From Streptomyces litmocidini (GTDB taxonomy: Bacteria > Actinomycetota > Actinomycetes > Streptomycetales > Streptomycetaceae), in assembly GCF_014649755.1 (NCBI RefSeq), contig NZ_BMTQ01000002.1:448761-512760 (forward strand): DNA of 64,000 nucleotides, read 5' to 3'. The notes below the pieces were generated by a model, which ran no database searches, had not been told where the DNA came from, and saw only the letters and a program-made list of their open reading frames with translations. The stretch's first letter is position 1. Every line of letters starts with the position of its first letter. The position numbers and the translations under genes were made by a program. Shown in pieces: positions 56,326 through 64,000 of the stretch.

Positions 56326-56730
56326 ATGGCAGCCACCACTCCCTCAAAGCCCCTTCTCTGGACCGGAGTCGGTGTCGCCGTGACCGGCGTCGTCGCCCTC
56401 CTCCTCGTCGCCGTCACCGACCTCGGCAAGGCCGACCAGATCGCCAGCGTCGTCGGAGCCGTACTCGCCGCCGCAGGGCTCGGGCTCTCCCTGTGGGCGC
56501 AGTCCGGGCGACGCCCCACCGGGGTGGAGGCCACCGGGAACCGGTCCGTCGCGGTCGGCGGAAGCATCGGAACGGTGGTCACCGGCGACGGGGCGCAGGC
56601 CCCGTCCGCGCCGCCCGCCATGCCGGCCGGCGGCGCCACCGCCACCCCCACCGGCCCCGTCACCGCCTCCGGCGAGCGGTCCGTCGCCGCCGGCGGGGAC
56701 ATCGGGAGCGTGTCGACGGGCGACGCGTGA
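56326..56730 (+). CDS. Two-helix membrane protein with two amyloid-like motifs (probable NLR effector)
   Basis: This 134-residue protein has transmembrane helices at about 10-32 and 38-58, then two copies of one motif: residues 67-88, with core ATGNRSVAVGGSIGTVVTGD, and 112-133, with core ASGERSVAAGGDIGSVSTGD. The neighbouring ATPase has the same motif at its N-terminus. Family knowledge: bacterial NLR-linked amyloid signalling motifs (BASS) couple an NLR to an effector encoded beside it. Inference: the helices form a membrane-disrupting effector. GTGA overlap with the next gene. The start is placed at ATG 56326; TTG 56296 is the alternative. Confidence 0.78.
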   Translation: MAATTPSKPLLWTGVGVAVTGVVALLLVAVTDLGKADQIASVVGAVLAAAGLGLSLWAQSGRRPTGVEATGNRSVAVGGSIGTVVTGDGAQAPSAPPAMPAGGATATPTGPVTASGERSVAAGGDIGSVSTGDA

Positions 56731-58619
56731 GCGGGGGCGTCGAGGCCTCCGGCGAGCGGTCCGTCGCGGCCGGCGGGAACATCGGGTGGGTCCACACCGG
56801 CGACCGCGTCACCGTCCTGCCGCCCGAGGCCTCGGCCCCCGTCCGCTGCCCCGCGGGGCTGGTCGCCGTCCCCCGTAGATCGGCCCACTTCGTCGGGCGC
56901 ACGACGGAACTCGACGTGCTGGAGGGAGCGGAGGAACCCGTCGTCGTCTGCGGCCTCGGCGGGGTCGGCAAGTCCTCGCTCGTCGCCCGCTGGGCCCTGC
57001 GCCAGGCGTCGGTCCGCAACCCCGTCTGGTGGATCACGGCCGAGACCCGAGCCGACGTCGACGCGGGTCTCGCGGGCCTCGCCGCCGCGATGCAGCCGGA
57101 GCTGATCGACGTCCTCCCGCAGGAGGCGCTGCGCGAGCGGGCCCTGCAGTGGCTGTCGGCGCACGACGGCTGGCTGCTCGTCCTGGACAACGTCACCGGT
57201 CCGGAGGACGTGGAGGACCTGCTCGCCCGGACCGGCCGGGGGCGGGTCGTCCTGACGAGCCGGACGACGGACGCCTGGTACGGGATCGGGCGGGTCCTGA
57301 CGCTGCCGGTGCTGTCCGGCGGCGAGGCGGTCGAGCTGTTCACCCGGGTCGCCACCCACACCGGCCCCCGGGACACCACCGGCGCCGACCGGCTCTGCGA
57401 GGCCCTCGGCCAGCTGCCGCTGGCCGTCGAGATCGCTGCCGCGTACTGCGGCCGCACGGCCACGCCCCCGCTCGCGTACCTGGCGGAGCTGGTGAGCGGC
57501 AGCGGGCGCGGGAACGCGGAGGAGGCCGTCGCCCGGACCCTGCGCGTCACGCTCGACCGGCTCGCCGCGTCCGACCCGTACGCGGGCGGGATCCTGCGGC
57601 TGCTCGCCTGGTTCGCCCCGGACCGGATCCCCGCGCTGCTGCTGCCGTCGACTCCGGACGCGCGCGAGGCCGTCGGGAAGCTGGCCGCGCACAGCATGGT
57701 CACCCTGCACGAGGACGGTTCGGTCTCCGTCCACCGGCTGGTGCAGGCGGTCGCCCGGCGGCCGGACCCCGGGGACCCGCACCGGGAGCCGGGGCGGATC
57801 GAACAGGCCCGGCTGGCGGCGGAGGCGGCCCTGGGCCGTGCCGTACCGCTGCACAGCGAACAACCGGTGCCGTGGGAGACGTGGCGCGGGTTGATGGCCC
57901 ACGTCGAGGCGTATCTGCGGCACACCGACCCGCGGGAGGACGGCGAGTCGTTGCTCGGGACGATGGCGGCGGCGGGCGGTTATCTGGACCTGCACGGGCT
58001 GTACGAGTCGGCGATCGGCATGTACGAGCGGGCGCTGGCCGGCACCGAGCGTCTCCTCGGCCCGAACGCCCCGTTCACCCTCACCGTGCGCGGCGCGCTC
58101 GTGTACAGCCTCGGCTGGGCCGGGCGTCCGGAAGCGGTCGAGCGGGCGGCCGAGCTGCTGCGGACCCTGACCGGGGCGCTCGGGCCGGACCACAGGTTCA
58201 CGCTTCTGGCGCGGAGGACCCTCGCACACGCCCACCGGCAGGCCGGACTGCCCGACGAGGCGGTCGCCCTCCAGGAGGAGGCGCTCGCGGACATGGTCCG
58301 CGTCCTGGGGGCGAGCGACCGGGAGACCCTGATGGCTTCGGTCGAGCTCGCCTCCCTCTACACGGCCGCGCGCCGCGTCCCCGACGCCGTCCCGGTGTGC
58401 GCGCACGCGGTGGCCGAGCTGCGGCTGTTGCTCGGCAAGGAACATCCGGACACCCTGCAGGCGCGCATCAACCTGGCCGGTCTGTACGCGGGCGCCGGGA
58501 AGAGACGCCGTTCCCGGGCCGAGTACCGTGCCCTGCTGCCCGTCTGCGAGCGTGTCTTCGGTGCGAACCATCCGCACACGCTCTTCGTGGCGGCCGCCCT
58601 CGGGGTGTCGCCCGAATGA
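56727..58619 (+). CDS. NB-ARC/TPR NLR-like ATPase with N-terminal amyloid-like motif
   Basis: This 630-residue protein has the motif VEASGERSVAAGGNIGWVHT at 5-24, an NB-ARC domain with P-loop GLGGVGKS (76-83), Walker B WLLVLDNV (149-156), sensor VVLTSRT (174-180), GQLPLA (228-233) and a winged-helix end VHRLVQ (335-340). TPR repeats of the kinesin light chain type fill about 400-625. This is the STAND/NLR plan: the TPRs sense, the ATPase oligomerises and the motif recruits the effector. Start codon GTG overlaps the effector stop, so the two are coupled. Confidence 0.9.
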   Translation: MSGGVEASGERSVAAGGNIGWVHTGDRVTVLPPEASAPVRCPAGLVAVPRRSAHFVGRTTELDVLEGAEEPVVVCGLGGVGKSSLVARWALRQASVRNPVWWITAETRADVDAGLAGLAAAMQPELIDVLPQEALRERALQWLSAHDGWLLVLDNVTGPEDVEDLLARTGRGRVVLTSRTTDAWYGIGRVLTLPVLSGGEAVELFTRVATHTGPRDTTGADRLCEALGQLPLAVEIAAAYCGRTATPPLAYLAELVSGSGRGNAEEAVARTLRVTLDRLAASDPYAGGILRLLAWFAPDRIPALLLPSTPDAREAVGKLAAHSMVTLHEDGSVSVHRLVQAVARRPDPGDPHREPGRIEQARLAAEAALGRAVPLHSEQPVPWETWRGLMAHVEAYLRHTDPREDGESLLGTMAAAGGYLDLHGLYESAIGMYERALAGTERLLGPNAPFTLTVRGALVYSLGWAGRPEAVERAAELLRTLTGALGPDHRFTLLARRTLAHAHRQAGLPDEAVALQEEALADMVRVLGASDRETLMASVELASLYTAARRVPDAVPVCAHAVAELRLLLGKEHPDTLQARINLAGLYAGAGKRRRSRAEYRALLPVCERVFGANHPHTLFVAAALGVSPE

Positions 58620-58632
58620 TCACCTGCTGAGC

Positions 58633-58645
58633 GGTGAGTCTCACC
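58633..58645. promoter_or_regulatory. Palindrome in the ask promoter region
   Basis: GGTGAG-T-CTCACC is a perfect odd palindrome, about 100 bp before ask. TAGACT at 58681-58686 may be the ask -10 box. Confidence 0.45.
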
Positions 58646-58734
58646 ATGCGATATCACCCTGGTGTTTCCGGGTCCCTCGATAGACTGAGGCGATCGCAGC
58701 GCCGGCTGCGGCACAGACTGAGCGAGGAGCGCAC

Positions 58735-60015
58735 GTGGGCCTTGTCGTGCAGAAGTACGGAGGCTCCTCCGTTGCCGATGCCGAAGGCATCAAGCGCGTC
58801 GCCAAGCGAATCGTGGACGCCAAGAAGAACGGCCACCAGGTGGTCGTCGTGGTTTCCGCGATGGGCGACACGACGGACGAGCTGATCGATCTCGCCGAGC
58901 AGGTATCCCCGATCCCTGCCGGACGTGAGTTCGACATGCTGCTGACCGCCGGAGAGCGGATCTCCATGGCCCTGCTGGCCATGGCGATCAAAAACCTGGG
59001 CCACGAGGCCCAGTCGTTCACGGGCAGCCAGGCAGGCGTCATCACCGACTCGGTCCACAACAAAGCGCGCATCATCGATGTCACGCCGGGCCGGATCCGT
59101 ACCGCCCTCGACGAGGGCAACATCGCCATCGTCGCCGGCTTCCAGGGCGTGTCCCAGGACAAGAAGGACATCACCACGCTGGGCCGCGGCGGCTCCGACA
59201 CCACCGCCGTCGCGCTCGCCGCGGCGCTCGACGCCGAGGTCTGCGAGATCTACACCGACGTCGACGGCGTGTTCACGGCCGACCCGCGCGTCGTGAAGAA
59301 GGCGAAGAAGATCGACTGGATCTCCTTCGAGGACATGCTGGAGCTCGCCGCCTCCGGCTCCAAGGTGCTGCTGCACCGCTGCGTCGAATACGCACGCCGT
59401 TACAACATCCCGATCCACGTCCGCTCGTCCTTCTCGGGGCTGCAGGGCACCTGGGTCAGCAACGAGCCACACTCCGACGAAAAGGGTCCCAAGGTGGAGC
59501 AGGCCATCATCTCGGGCGTCGCACACGACACCTCCGAGGCGAAGATCACCGTCGTCGGCGTGCCGGACAAGCCGGGCGAGGCCGCGGCCATCTTCCGTGC
59601 CGTCGCGGACGCCGAGATCAACATCGACATGATCGTGCAGAACGTGTCCGCGGCCTCCACCGGCCTCACGGACATCTCCTTCACCCTCCCCAAGGCCGAG
59701 GGCCGCAAGGCCATCGACGAGCTGGAGAAGGCGAAGGCCGCGATCGGCTTCGACTCGCTGCGCTACGACGACCAGATCGGCAAGATCTCCCTGGTCGGCG
59801 CGGGCATGAAGACGAACCCGGGCGTCACCGCCGACTTCTTCAAGGCGCTGTCCGACGCGGGCGTGAACATCGAGCTCATCTCGACCTCCGAGATCCGCAT
59901 CTCGGTCGTCACCCGCGCCGACGACGTCAACGAGGCCGTGCGCGCCGTCCACACCGCCTTCGGTCTGGACAGCGACTCGGACGAGGCAGTCGTCTACGGC
60001 GGCACCGGACGGTGA
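58735..60015 (+). CDS. ask: Aspartokinase, alpha and beta chains
   Basis: This 426-residue enzyme has KYGGSS (7-12), an amino-acid kinase domain with [11 protein letters not shown], and two C-terminal ACT domains that bind Lys/Thr. An internal GTG at 59494 (KVEQAII) has AAAGGG a few bases before it and would make a 173-residue beta chain, as in the alpha2-beta2 enzymes of actinobacteria. GTG start with GAGGAG. It begins the aspartate pathway with asd downstream (7 bp gap). Confidence 0.96.
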   Translation: MGLVVQKYGGSSVADAEGIKRVAKRIVDAKKNGHQVVVVVSAMGDTTDELIDLAEQVSPIPAGREFDMLLTAGERISMALLAMAIKNLGHEAQSFTGSQAGVITDSVHNKARIIDVTPGRIRTALDEGNIAIVAGFQGVSQDKKDITTLGRGGSDTTAVALAAALDAEVCEIYTDVDGVFTADPRVVKKAKKIDWISFEDMLELAASGSKVLLHRCVEYARRYNIPIHVRSSFSGLQGTWVSNEPHSDEKGPKVEQAIISGVAHDTSEAKITVVGVPDKPGEAAAIFRAVADAEINIDMIVQNVSAASTGLTDISFTLPKAEGRKAIDELEKAKAAIGFDSLRYDDQIGKISLVGAGMKTNPGVTADFFKALSDAGVNIELISTSEIRISVVTRADDVNEAVRAVHTAFGLDSDSDEAVVYGGTGR

Positions 60016-60022
60016 TCCGCCC

Positions 60023-61129
60023 GTGACACCGAAGCCGACGCTCGCGGTCGTGGGAGCGACCGGAGCGGTCGGCTCGGTGATGCTCCAGATGCTCACGCAC
60101 CACGCGGACGTCTGGGGCGAGATCCGCCTTCTCGCCTCCCCCCGCCCGGCCGGCCTCCCCCGAGCCCTCGACCCCGCTCGAGCAGGGGGAACCCGCCTGG
60201 CCGGCGTGCGGGGGGAGGAGTGCGAGGTCCTCGCACTCCACGAAGAGGCCTTCGAGGGCGTCGACCTGGCCCTCTTCCTCGTGCCCGAGGACGTCGCCGC
60301 CCACTGGGCGCCGATCGCCGTCTCCAAGGGCGCCGTCGTCGTGGACACATCCGCCGCCTTCCGCGCCGACCCCGACGTGCCGCTCGTCGTCCCCGAACTC
60401 AACGCACACGCCGCACGGCTGCGCCCCCGGGGCATCGTCGCCGCCCCCGGCTCCACCACCCTCGCGCTGATCGTCGCCGTGGGCTCCCTGCACGCCGAGT
60501 TCGGGCTCGACGAACTCGTCGTCACCGCCCAGCAGGCCGCCGGCGGCGACGAGGCCGGACAGGCGGGCGTCGACGCGCTCCGCGCCCAGCTCGGCCTGGT
60601 GGCCGCCGACCACGACCTGGGCACCCGCCCCGGAGACGTACGGCGCGCCGTCGGCGAGAACACCGGCCCCTTCCCCGGCCCCCTCGCGCTCAACGTCCTG
60701 CCCTGGTCGGGCACCCCCGGCGCCGACGGCGCCTCCTCCGAGGAGGAACGCGTCCGCGACGAGACCCGCCGCGTCCTCGGCCTCCCCGGCCTCCGGATCT
60801 CCGCCACCTGCGTCCGCGTCCCCGTCGTGACCGGGCACTCCGTCTCCGTGCACGCGCGCTTCGAGCACCCCGTCCCGGTCGGCCGCGCCCACGAGGTCCT
60901 GGCCACCTCGCCGGGGGTCGTGCTCTGCGACGACCCGGCGGCCGGCGACTTCCCCACCCCCGCCGACGTCGTCGGCACCGACCCCGCCTGGGTCGGCCGG
61001 GTCCGGCGCTCCCTCGACGACGAGCGCGCCCTCGACTTCTTCGTCTGCGCCGACAACCTCCGCAAGGGCGCGGCCCTGAACGCCCTTCAGATCGCGGAAT
61101 CGCTTGTCACGGATTTGCGCGTTCTGTGA
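60023..61129 (+). CDS. asd: Aspartate-semialdehyde dehydrogenase-like protein with Ser in place of catalytic Cys
   Basis: This 368-residue protein has the NADP site VVGATGAVGSVML, the substrate Glu region and the catalytic His loop VVTGHSVSV. The motif that should read PNC-S/T-T reads PGSTT, so the nucleophilic Cys is Ser and the Asn before it is Gly. Residues about 45-57 come from a small palindromic element inserted in frame. It follows ask by 7 bp. Dehydrogenase activity is doubtful; a second asd should exist elsewhere. Confidence 0.85.
   Translation: MTPKPTLAVVGATGAVGSVMLQMLTHHADVWGEIRLLASPRPAGLPRALDPARAGGTRLAGVRGEECEVLALHEEAFEGVDLALFLVPEDVAAHWAPIAVSKGAVVVDTSAAFRADPDVPLVVPELNAHAARLRPRGIVAAPGSTTLALIVAVGSLHAEFGLDELVVTAQQAAGGDEAGQAGVDALRAQLGLVAADHDLGTRPGDVRRAVGENTGPFPGPLALNVLPWSGTPGADGASSEEERVRDETRRVLGLPGLRISATCVRVPVVTGHSVSVHARFEHPVPVGRAHEVLATSPGVVLCDDPAAGDFPTPADVVGTDPAWVGRVRRSLDDERALDFFVCADNLRKGAALNALQIAESLVTDLRVL
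60156..60190. repeat. Small palindromic element inserted in asd
   Basis: TCCCCC (60156-60161) and GGGGGA (60185-60190) enclose a second dyad CTCGA (60167-60171)/TCGAG (60178-60182). This nested form is that of the short palindromes scattered between Streptomyces genes. Here it sits in frame in coding sequence. Confidence 0.7.
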
Positions 61130-61381
61130 ACGACCTGTGAGCAAAAAGGCGTCAGATATCCCTTGAACTGCGGCGATGCCGTGGTTGACGATGCACTTCC
61201 CCCGTACTGCAACCAGAGTTGGGCGGGGCGCGTCTCTGCGTGCACCCACGACCGAGTGGCGCGGGACACGCTGAGGGCGGGGCACCGGGGGAGAACGGTT
61301 ACGCATGAGGACGAACGAGGCGCCGTCGAAAAAGGCGGCGTACGCGTACAACCCTGCCGGGGGGCGGCGTGTCCAACAAGC

Positions 61382-62110
61382 GTGGCAGAGGTACTCGACA
61401 TCGCAACCATCGCCCCGCTGCGCGGCGCGGGCACGGCGGTGCTCCCCGTGCGGAGCGGCGCCGTCGTCCCCGTGCGCGGCACCGCGGTCCGTCCGCTCAG
61501 GCGCCCGCGTGCTCTCGGCGGCATGCCGGTGATCGCCCCCGTGCCCACCGGATCCCGCACCGGCGGCGTGGACGGCATCCCGTCGCCCCGCCGGAGCACC
61601 GAGACCGCCCCGGCCGCCGGCACCACCGTCGACCACCTCACCGAGACCTACCGCGCCCACTACCGGTCGCTCCTCGGCCTCGCCGCGCTGCTCCTCGACG
61701 ACACGGCCTCCTGTGAGGACGTCGTCCAGGAGGCCTTCATCCGCGTCCACTCGGCCCGCAAGCGGGTGCGCGAGCCCGAGAAGACGCTCGCCTACCTGCG
61801 CCAGACCGTGGTGAACCTCTCCCGGTCCGCGCTCCGCCGCCGCATCCTCGGCCTGAAGCTCCTGTCCAAGCCGATGCCGGACATGGCCAGCGCGGAGGAG
61901 GGGGCGTACGAGCAGCTGGAGCGCGAGGACCTGATCAAGGCGATGCGCGGACTCCAGCGGCGCCAGCGCGAGGTGCTCGCCCTGCGGTACTTCTCCGACA
62001 TGACCGAGGTCCAGGTCGCCGAGACGCTCGGAATCTCCCTGGGCTCGGTGAAGGCGTACGGTTCGCGGGGCATCGCGGCGCTGCGCGTCGCGATGGGAGC
62101 GACGGCATGA
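61382..62110 (+). CDS. ECF-type RNA polymerase sigma factor
   Basis: This 242-residue protein has sigma region 2 (HLTETYRAHYRSLLGLAALLL, then EDVVQEAFIRVHSA) and region 4 (QRREVLALRYFSDMT after LQRRQ, with VAETLGISLGSVKAYGSRGIAAL). An N-terminal extension of about 85 residues with VRSGAVVPVRG repeats precedes region 2. The start at GTG 61382 is uncertain: an ATG at 61305 with GGGGAG upstream opens another frame, so a frameshift is possible. It overlaps its membrane partner by 4 bp. Confidence 0.83.
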   Translation: MAEVLDIATIAPLRGAGTAVLPVRSGAVVPVRGTAVRPLRRPRALGGMPVIAPVPTGSRTGGVDGIPSPRRSTETAPAAGTTVDHLTETYRAHYRSLLGLAALLLDDTASCEDVVQEAFIRVHSARKRVREPEKTLAYLRQTVVNLSRSALRRRILGLKLLSKPMPDMASAEEGAYEQLEREDLIKAMRGLQRRQREVLALRYFSDMTEVQVAETLGISLGSVKAYGSRGIAALRVAMGATA

Positions 62111-63375
62111 GCGAGGCACCCCGCGGGGACGGCGTGGCCCACGAGAACCGTGACGGCGACGACGCCCCCCAGAGGCATGCCGCCGGGACGGCCCGCGAGG
62201 ACGGCACCGCGCCCGCCGCTCCGGCCCCCGCCCCGGAGAACCCCGACGCCCTGGACGAACGTGACGAGCCGAGTGGACAGCGCATGGTGAACATCGAGCC
62301 CGGACCCGGCGAGGGAGACGACGAGCTCGCGCTGCGGAGGCTCTTCCAGAGCGCCGTGGGCGGCCTGGAGCCCTCCCTCGGCTCGCTGGAGCACCTGCGC
62401 CGTGCCGTGCCCGCGCGGCGCGCCCGCAAGCGCCAGGCCCTCGTCGGCGCCGCGGCCGCCGCCGTCCTCATCGGCACGGCCGTCCCCGCCTTCGTGCACG
62501 TCGCCTCCTCGGGCGGCCTCTCCGCCGCCAACCCGGTGAACGCCGGCCACGGCGAGCAGGCCCAGGGCGGCACCGGGACCGAGACCGGCGTCGAGGGCGG
62601 TCAGAGCTCCAAGGCCCCCGCGAGCAGCGTCTCCCCGAGCCCCGACGGGGCCGACGGCGCCTCCGGCAAGCCGCAGCACCCGGGAGCCGGCGCCTCCGGC
62701 GACGGCTCGCACGGGACGCTGGGCGTCGCCCCCGGCTCCGCCCCGCGGTGCACCGCCGACCAGCTCGGCGCCGCCGGCGGGGGAGCGGACGGCGCCGACG
62801 CCGAGGGCAGGGTCTACGGCACCTTCCGCATCGCCAACGTCTCCGGCCGGACCTGTCTGGTGGACGGCGCGGGCCTCGTCGGCTTCGAGGTCAGGGGGGC
62901 GGCGGACCCGGGCCGCATCTCGGTGGTCCGGCACACCTCGGGCGACGGCAGCGGACTGCCCGACCCCTCGCAGGAGGCGTCCACGATCGCCCTGGAGCCC
63001 AGCGGCAGCTACGCGGTGAAGTTCGTCTGGGTGCCGAGCGACACCTGCCCGACGACCGGCGGCACCCCGACGCCCACGCCGACCTCCCCGACCGAACCCC
63101 CCGCCACCCCGGACCCGACCCCGACCCCGACGCAGCCCCGCCCGACGGACGACCCGACGAGCGGTGCGGGCGGCACCGAGACCGGCGGCGCCGGCACGGA
63201 GGCGGGCACGGGCTCGGACGTCGCGCCCCAGCTGCTCGGCGAGGACGGCGCCCCGGCGGACGGCAGCATCGTGGTCACCCACACCGCGGAGCCGGGCGGT
63301 CCCACGGCCTCGGCCGTCATCCCGAACGCCTGCGCCGGCACCCTCTACCGCACCGGAGTCCTGGCGGGCTCCTAG
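62107..63375 (+). CDS. Membrane protein coupled to the ECF sigma factor (possible anti-sigma)
   Basis: This 422-residue protein has an acidic cytoplasmic part (residues 1-105) with LRRLFQSAVGGLEPSLGSLEHLRRAVPARR, one transmembrane helix (about 117-138), then a Ser/Gly/Pro-rich outer part with an immunoglobulin-like domain (RVYGTFRIANVSGRTCLVDG) with paired Cys and a PTPTP linker. The ATGA overlap with the sigma gene suggests an anti-sigma factor, but there is no HxxxCxxC zinc motif. Confidence 0.75.
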   Translation: MSEAPRGDGVAHENRDGDDAPQRHAAGTAREDGTAPAAPAPAPENPDALDERDEPSGQRMVNIEPGPGEGDDELALRRLFQSAVGGLEPSLGSLEHLRRAVPARRARKRQALVGAAAAAVLIGTAVPAFVHVASSGGLSAANPVNAGHGEQAQGGTGTETGVEGGQSSKAPASSVSPSPDGADGASGKPQHPGAGASGDGSHGTLGVAPGSAPRCTADQLGAAGGGADGADAEGRVYGTFRIANVSGRTCLVDGAGLVGFEVRGAADPGRISVVRHTSGDGSGLPDPSQEASTIALEPSGSYAVKFVWVPSDTCPTTGGTPTPTPTSPTEPPATPDPTPTPTQPRPTDDPTSGAGGTETGGAGTEAGTGSDVAPQLLGEDGAPADGSIVVTHTAEPGGPTASAVIPNACAGTLYRTGVLAGS

Positions 63376-63671
63376 CCCGCCGACCGCTGCCGGAGCGACC
63401 TGACGGCCACCGGCCCGGAGCTGGTGGCCAGGACGCCGGACCACCGGCCCGGCAGATCCCTGCGGGGGGCCGCCGGTCCGCCAGAGCCCTGGGGGGCGTC
63501 GGTCCGCCAGAGCTCCACGGGTCGCCGGGCCACGCCCTACCGGGCCACGCCCTACCGGGCCTGCCGTCCTGTGCCCTGCCGAGCCGTCGGCCCGTGCCTC
63601 ACCGAGCCGTCGGTCCGCGCCCTGCCGAGCTGCCGGGCCGGCAGCCGGTCCGCGCCCAGCCGGTCCGCGCC
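63376..63671. other. GC-rich spacer with short tandem repeats
   Basis: GGGCCACGCCCTACC occurs twice in tandem (about 63527-63556) and CCGAGCCGTCGG and CGGTCCGCGCCC recur. No gene is convincing here, and no clean terminator is visible for the two convergent genes. Confidence 0.55.
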
Positions 63672-64000
63672 CTACAGACCCAGCGCCTCGTCGCGGGAGG
63701 CCTCCGCCTCGCGACGTACGAGGCGGAACCACATGAAGACGACGAAGCCCGCGAAGACGAACCACTCCGCCGTGTAGCCGAGGTTCTGGAAGGCCTTCGC
63801 GTCCAGGCTCGTGCCCGCCGCGGCCACCGCCGGGACCGGCGTGAGTCCGGCGGGGGAGTCCGCGAGGGTGATCCAGGCGTCGTAGACGTCGTCCGTGACC
63901 ACGTTCACCAGGGACGCCGCGCTGATCATGCCGAGCTGCCCCTCGGGGAGCCCGCCCTCTGCGTGCACGCCCTTCGTGCCGGGGTTCTCCGAGGCCTGGA
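63672..64000 (-). CDS. SURF1 family protein (C-terminal part, runs off the window)
   Basis: The visible 109 residues include NPGTKGVHAEGGLPEGQLGMIS, NLGYTAEWFVFAGFVVFMWFRLVRRE and an acidic end, as in SURF1 cytochrome oxidase assembly proteins with a C-terminal transmembrane helix. The start and first helix lie beyond 64000. Confidence 0.85.
   Translation of the reverse strand, partial: QASENPGTKGVHAEGGLPEGQLGMISAASLVNVVTDDVYDAWITLADSPAGLTPVPAVAAAGTSLDAKAFQNLGYTAEWFVFAGFVVFMWFRLVRREAEASRDEALGL

Noticed and set aside
63424..63777. Plus-strand Arg/Pro/Ser-rich frame after the sigma partner
   Set aside because: It is built from short repeats, overlaps the SURF1 gene and has no ribosome site.

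Overview
This is a chromosomal segment of a Streptomyces-type actinomycete. The DNA is very GC-rich with almost exclusively G/C third codon positions, GTG and TTG starts are common, the dnaK-grpE-dnaJ-hspR operon and clpB carry HAIR operators, and a perfect ParB-binding parS site lies between pyrE and fba. Gene content and order look like the conserved Streptomyces core flanking the origin arm. No tRNA, rRNA, CRISPR array or intact insertion sequence was seen.

Layout. 1-2 kb: the start of a membrane Fe-S oxidoreductase and a sugar phosphotransferase that lacks its catalytic dyad. 2-6.3 kb: dnaK-grpE-dnaJ-hspR. 6.5-8.1 kb: a divergent HTH regulator, a secreted peptide with four DPGW repeats, and a small Rieske-like protein without cluster ligands. 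8.3-12.5 kb: a PPOX-fold protein, clpB, an unclosed minus-strand reading frame, and a YbjN-like protein. 12.6-19.3 kb: an aminotransferase, two small Ser/Cys- and Gly/Cys-tailed membrane proteins, DUF2617, spermidine synthase, an SRPBCC protein, aldose epimerase and pyrE. 19.4-25 kb: parS, fba, a MalY-type lyase, an MFS exporter, DUF3151 and DUF3152. 25.2-28.2 kb: a tryptophan-to-anthranilate unit (dioxygenase, kynureninase, formamidase-like hydrolase). 28.3-39.3 kb: an FG-GAP exoprotein, a two-component system, a P450, an ABC-2 exporter with a divergent GbsR/MarR-type regulator, a membrane protein and a degenerate lipid-kinase-like protein. 39.4-48.4 kb: purA, an SDR/LysR divergent pair, a DUF6232 pair, a Ser/Thr kinase, a membrane-anchored phosphate-binding-like protein and a quinone oxidoreductase. 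48.4-53.4 kb: azoreductase, a decayed vapBC module, a class III aminotransferase, a GntR regulator. 53.4-58.6 kb: a SLATT protein, ybaB-recR-DUF5063, and an NLR-like ATPase overlapping a two-helix membrane protein. 58.7-64 kb: ask, an atypical asd, an ECF sigma factor with a membrane partner, and the end of a SURF1 gene.

How the genes work together. HspR, encoded in the dnaK operon, is expected to repress both dnaK and clpB through the HAIR sites. The kyn genes supply anthranilate. ask and its internal start give the alpha and beta aspartokinase chains.

The most interesting candidates are: (1) the DPGW peptide/regulator/Rieske-like locus at 6.5-8.2 kb; (2) the NLR plus two-helix membrane protein at 56.3-58.6 kb, which share three copies of one amyloid-like motif; (3) the DUF6232 pair at 42.7-43.6 kb, which shares a different motif of the same style; (4) degenerate enzymes that have lost catalytic residues (sugar transferase, Asd, lipid-kinase-like protein). 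At least nine genes have a -10 box placed 6-8 nt before the start codon and are probably leaderless.
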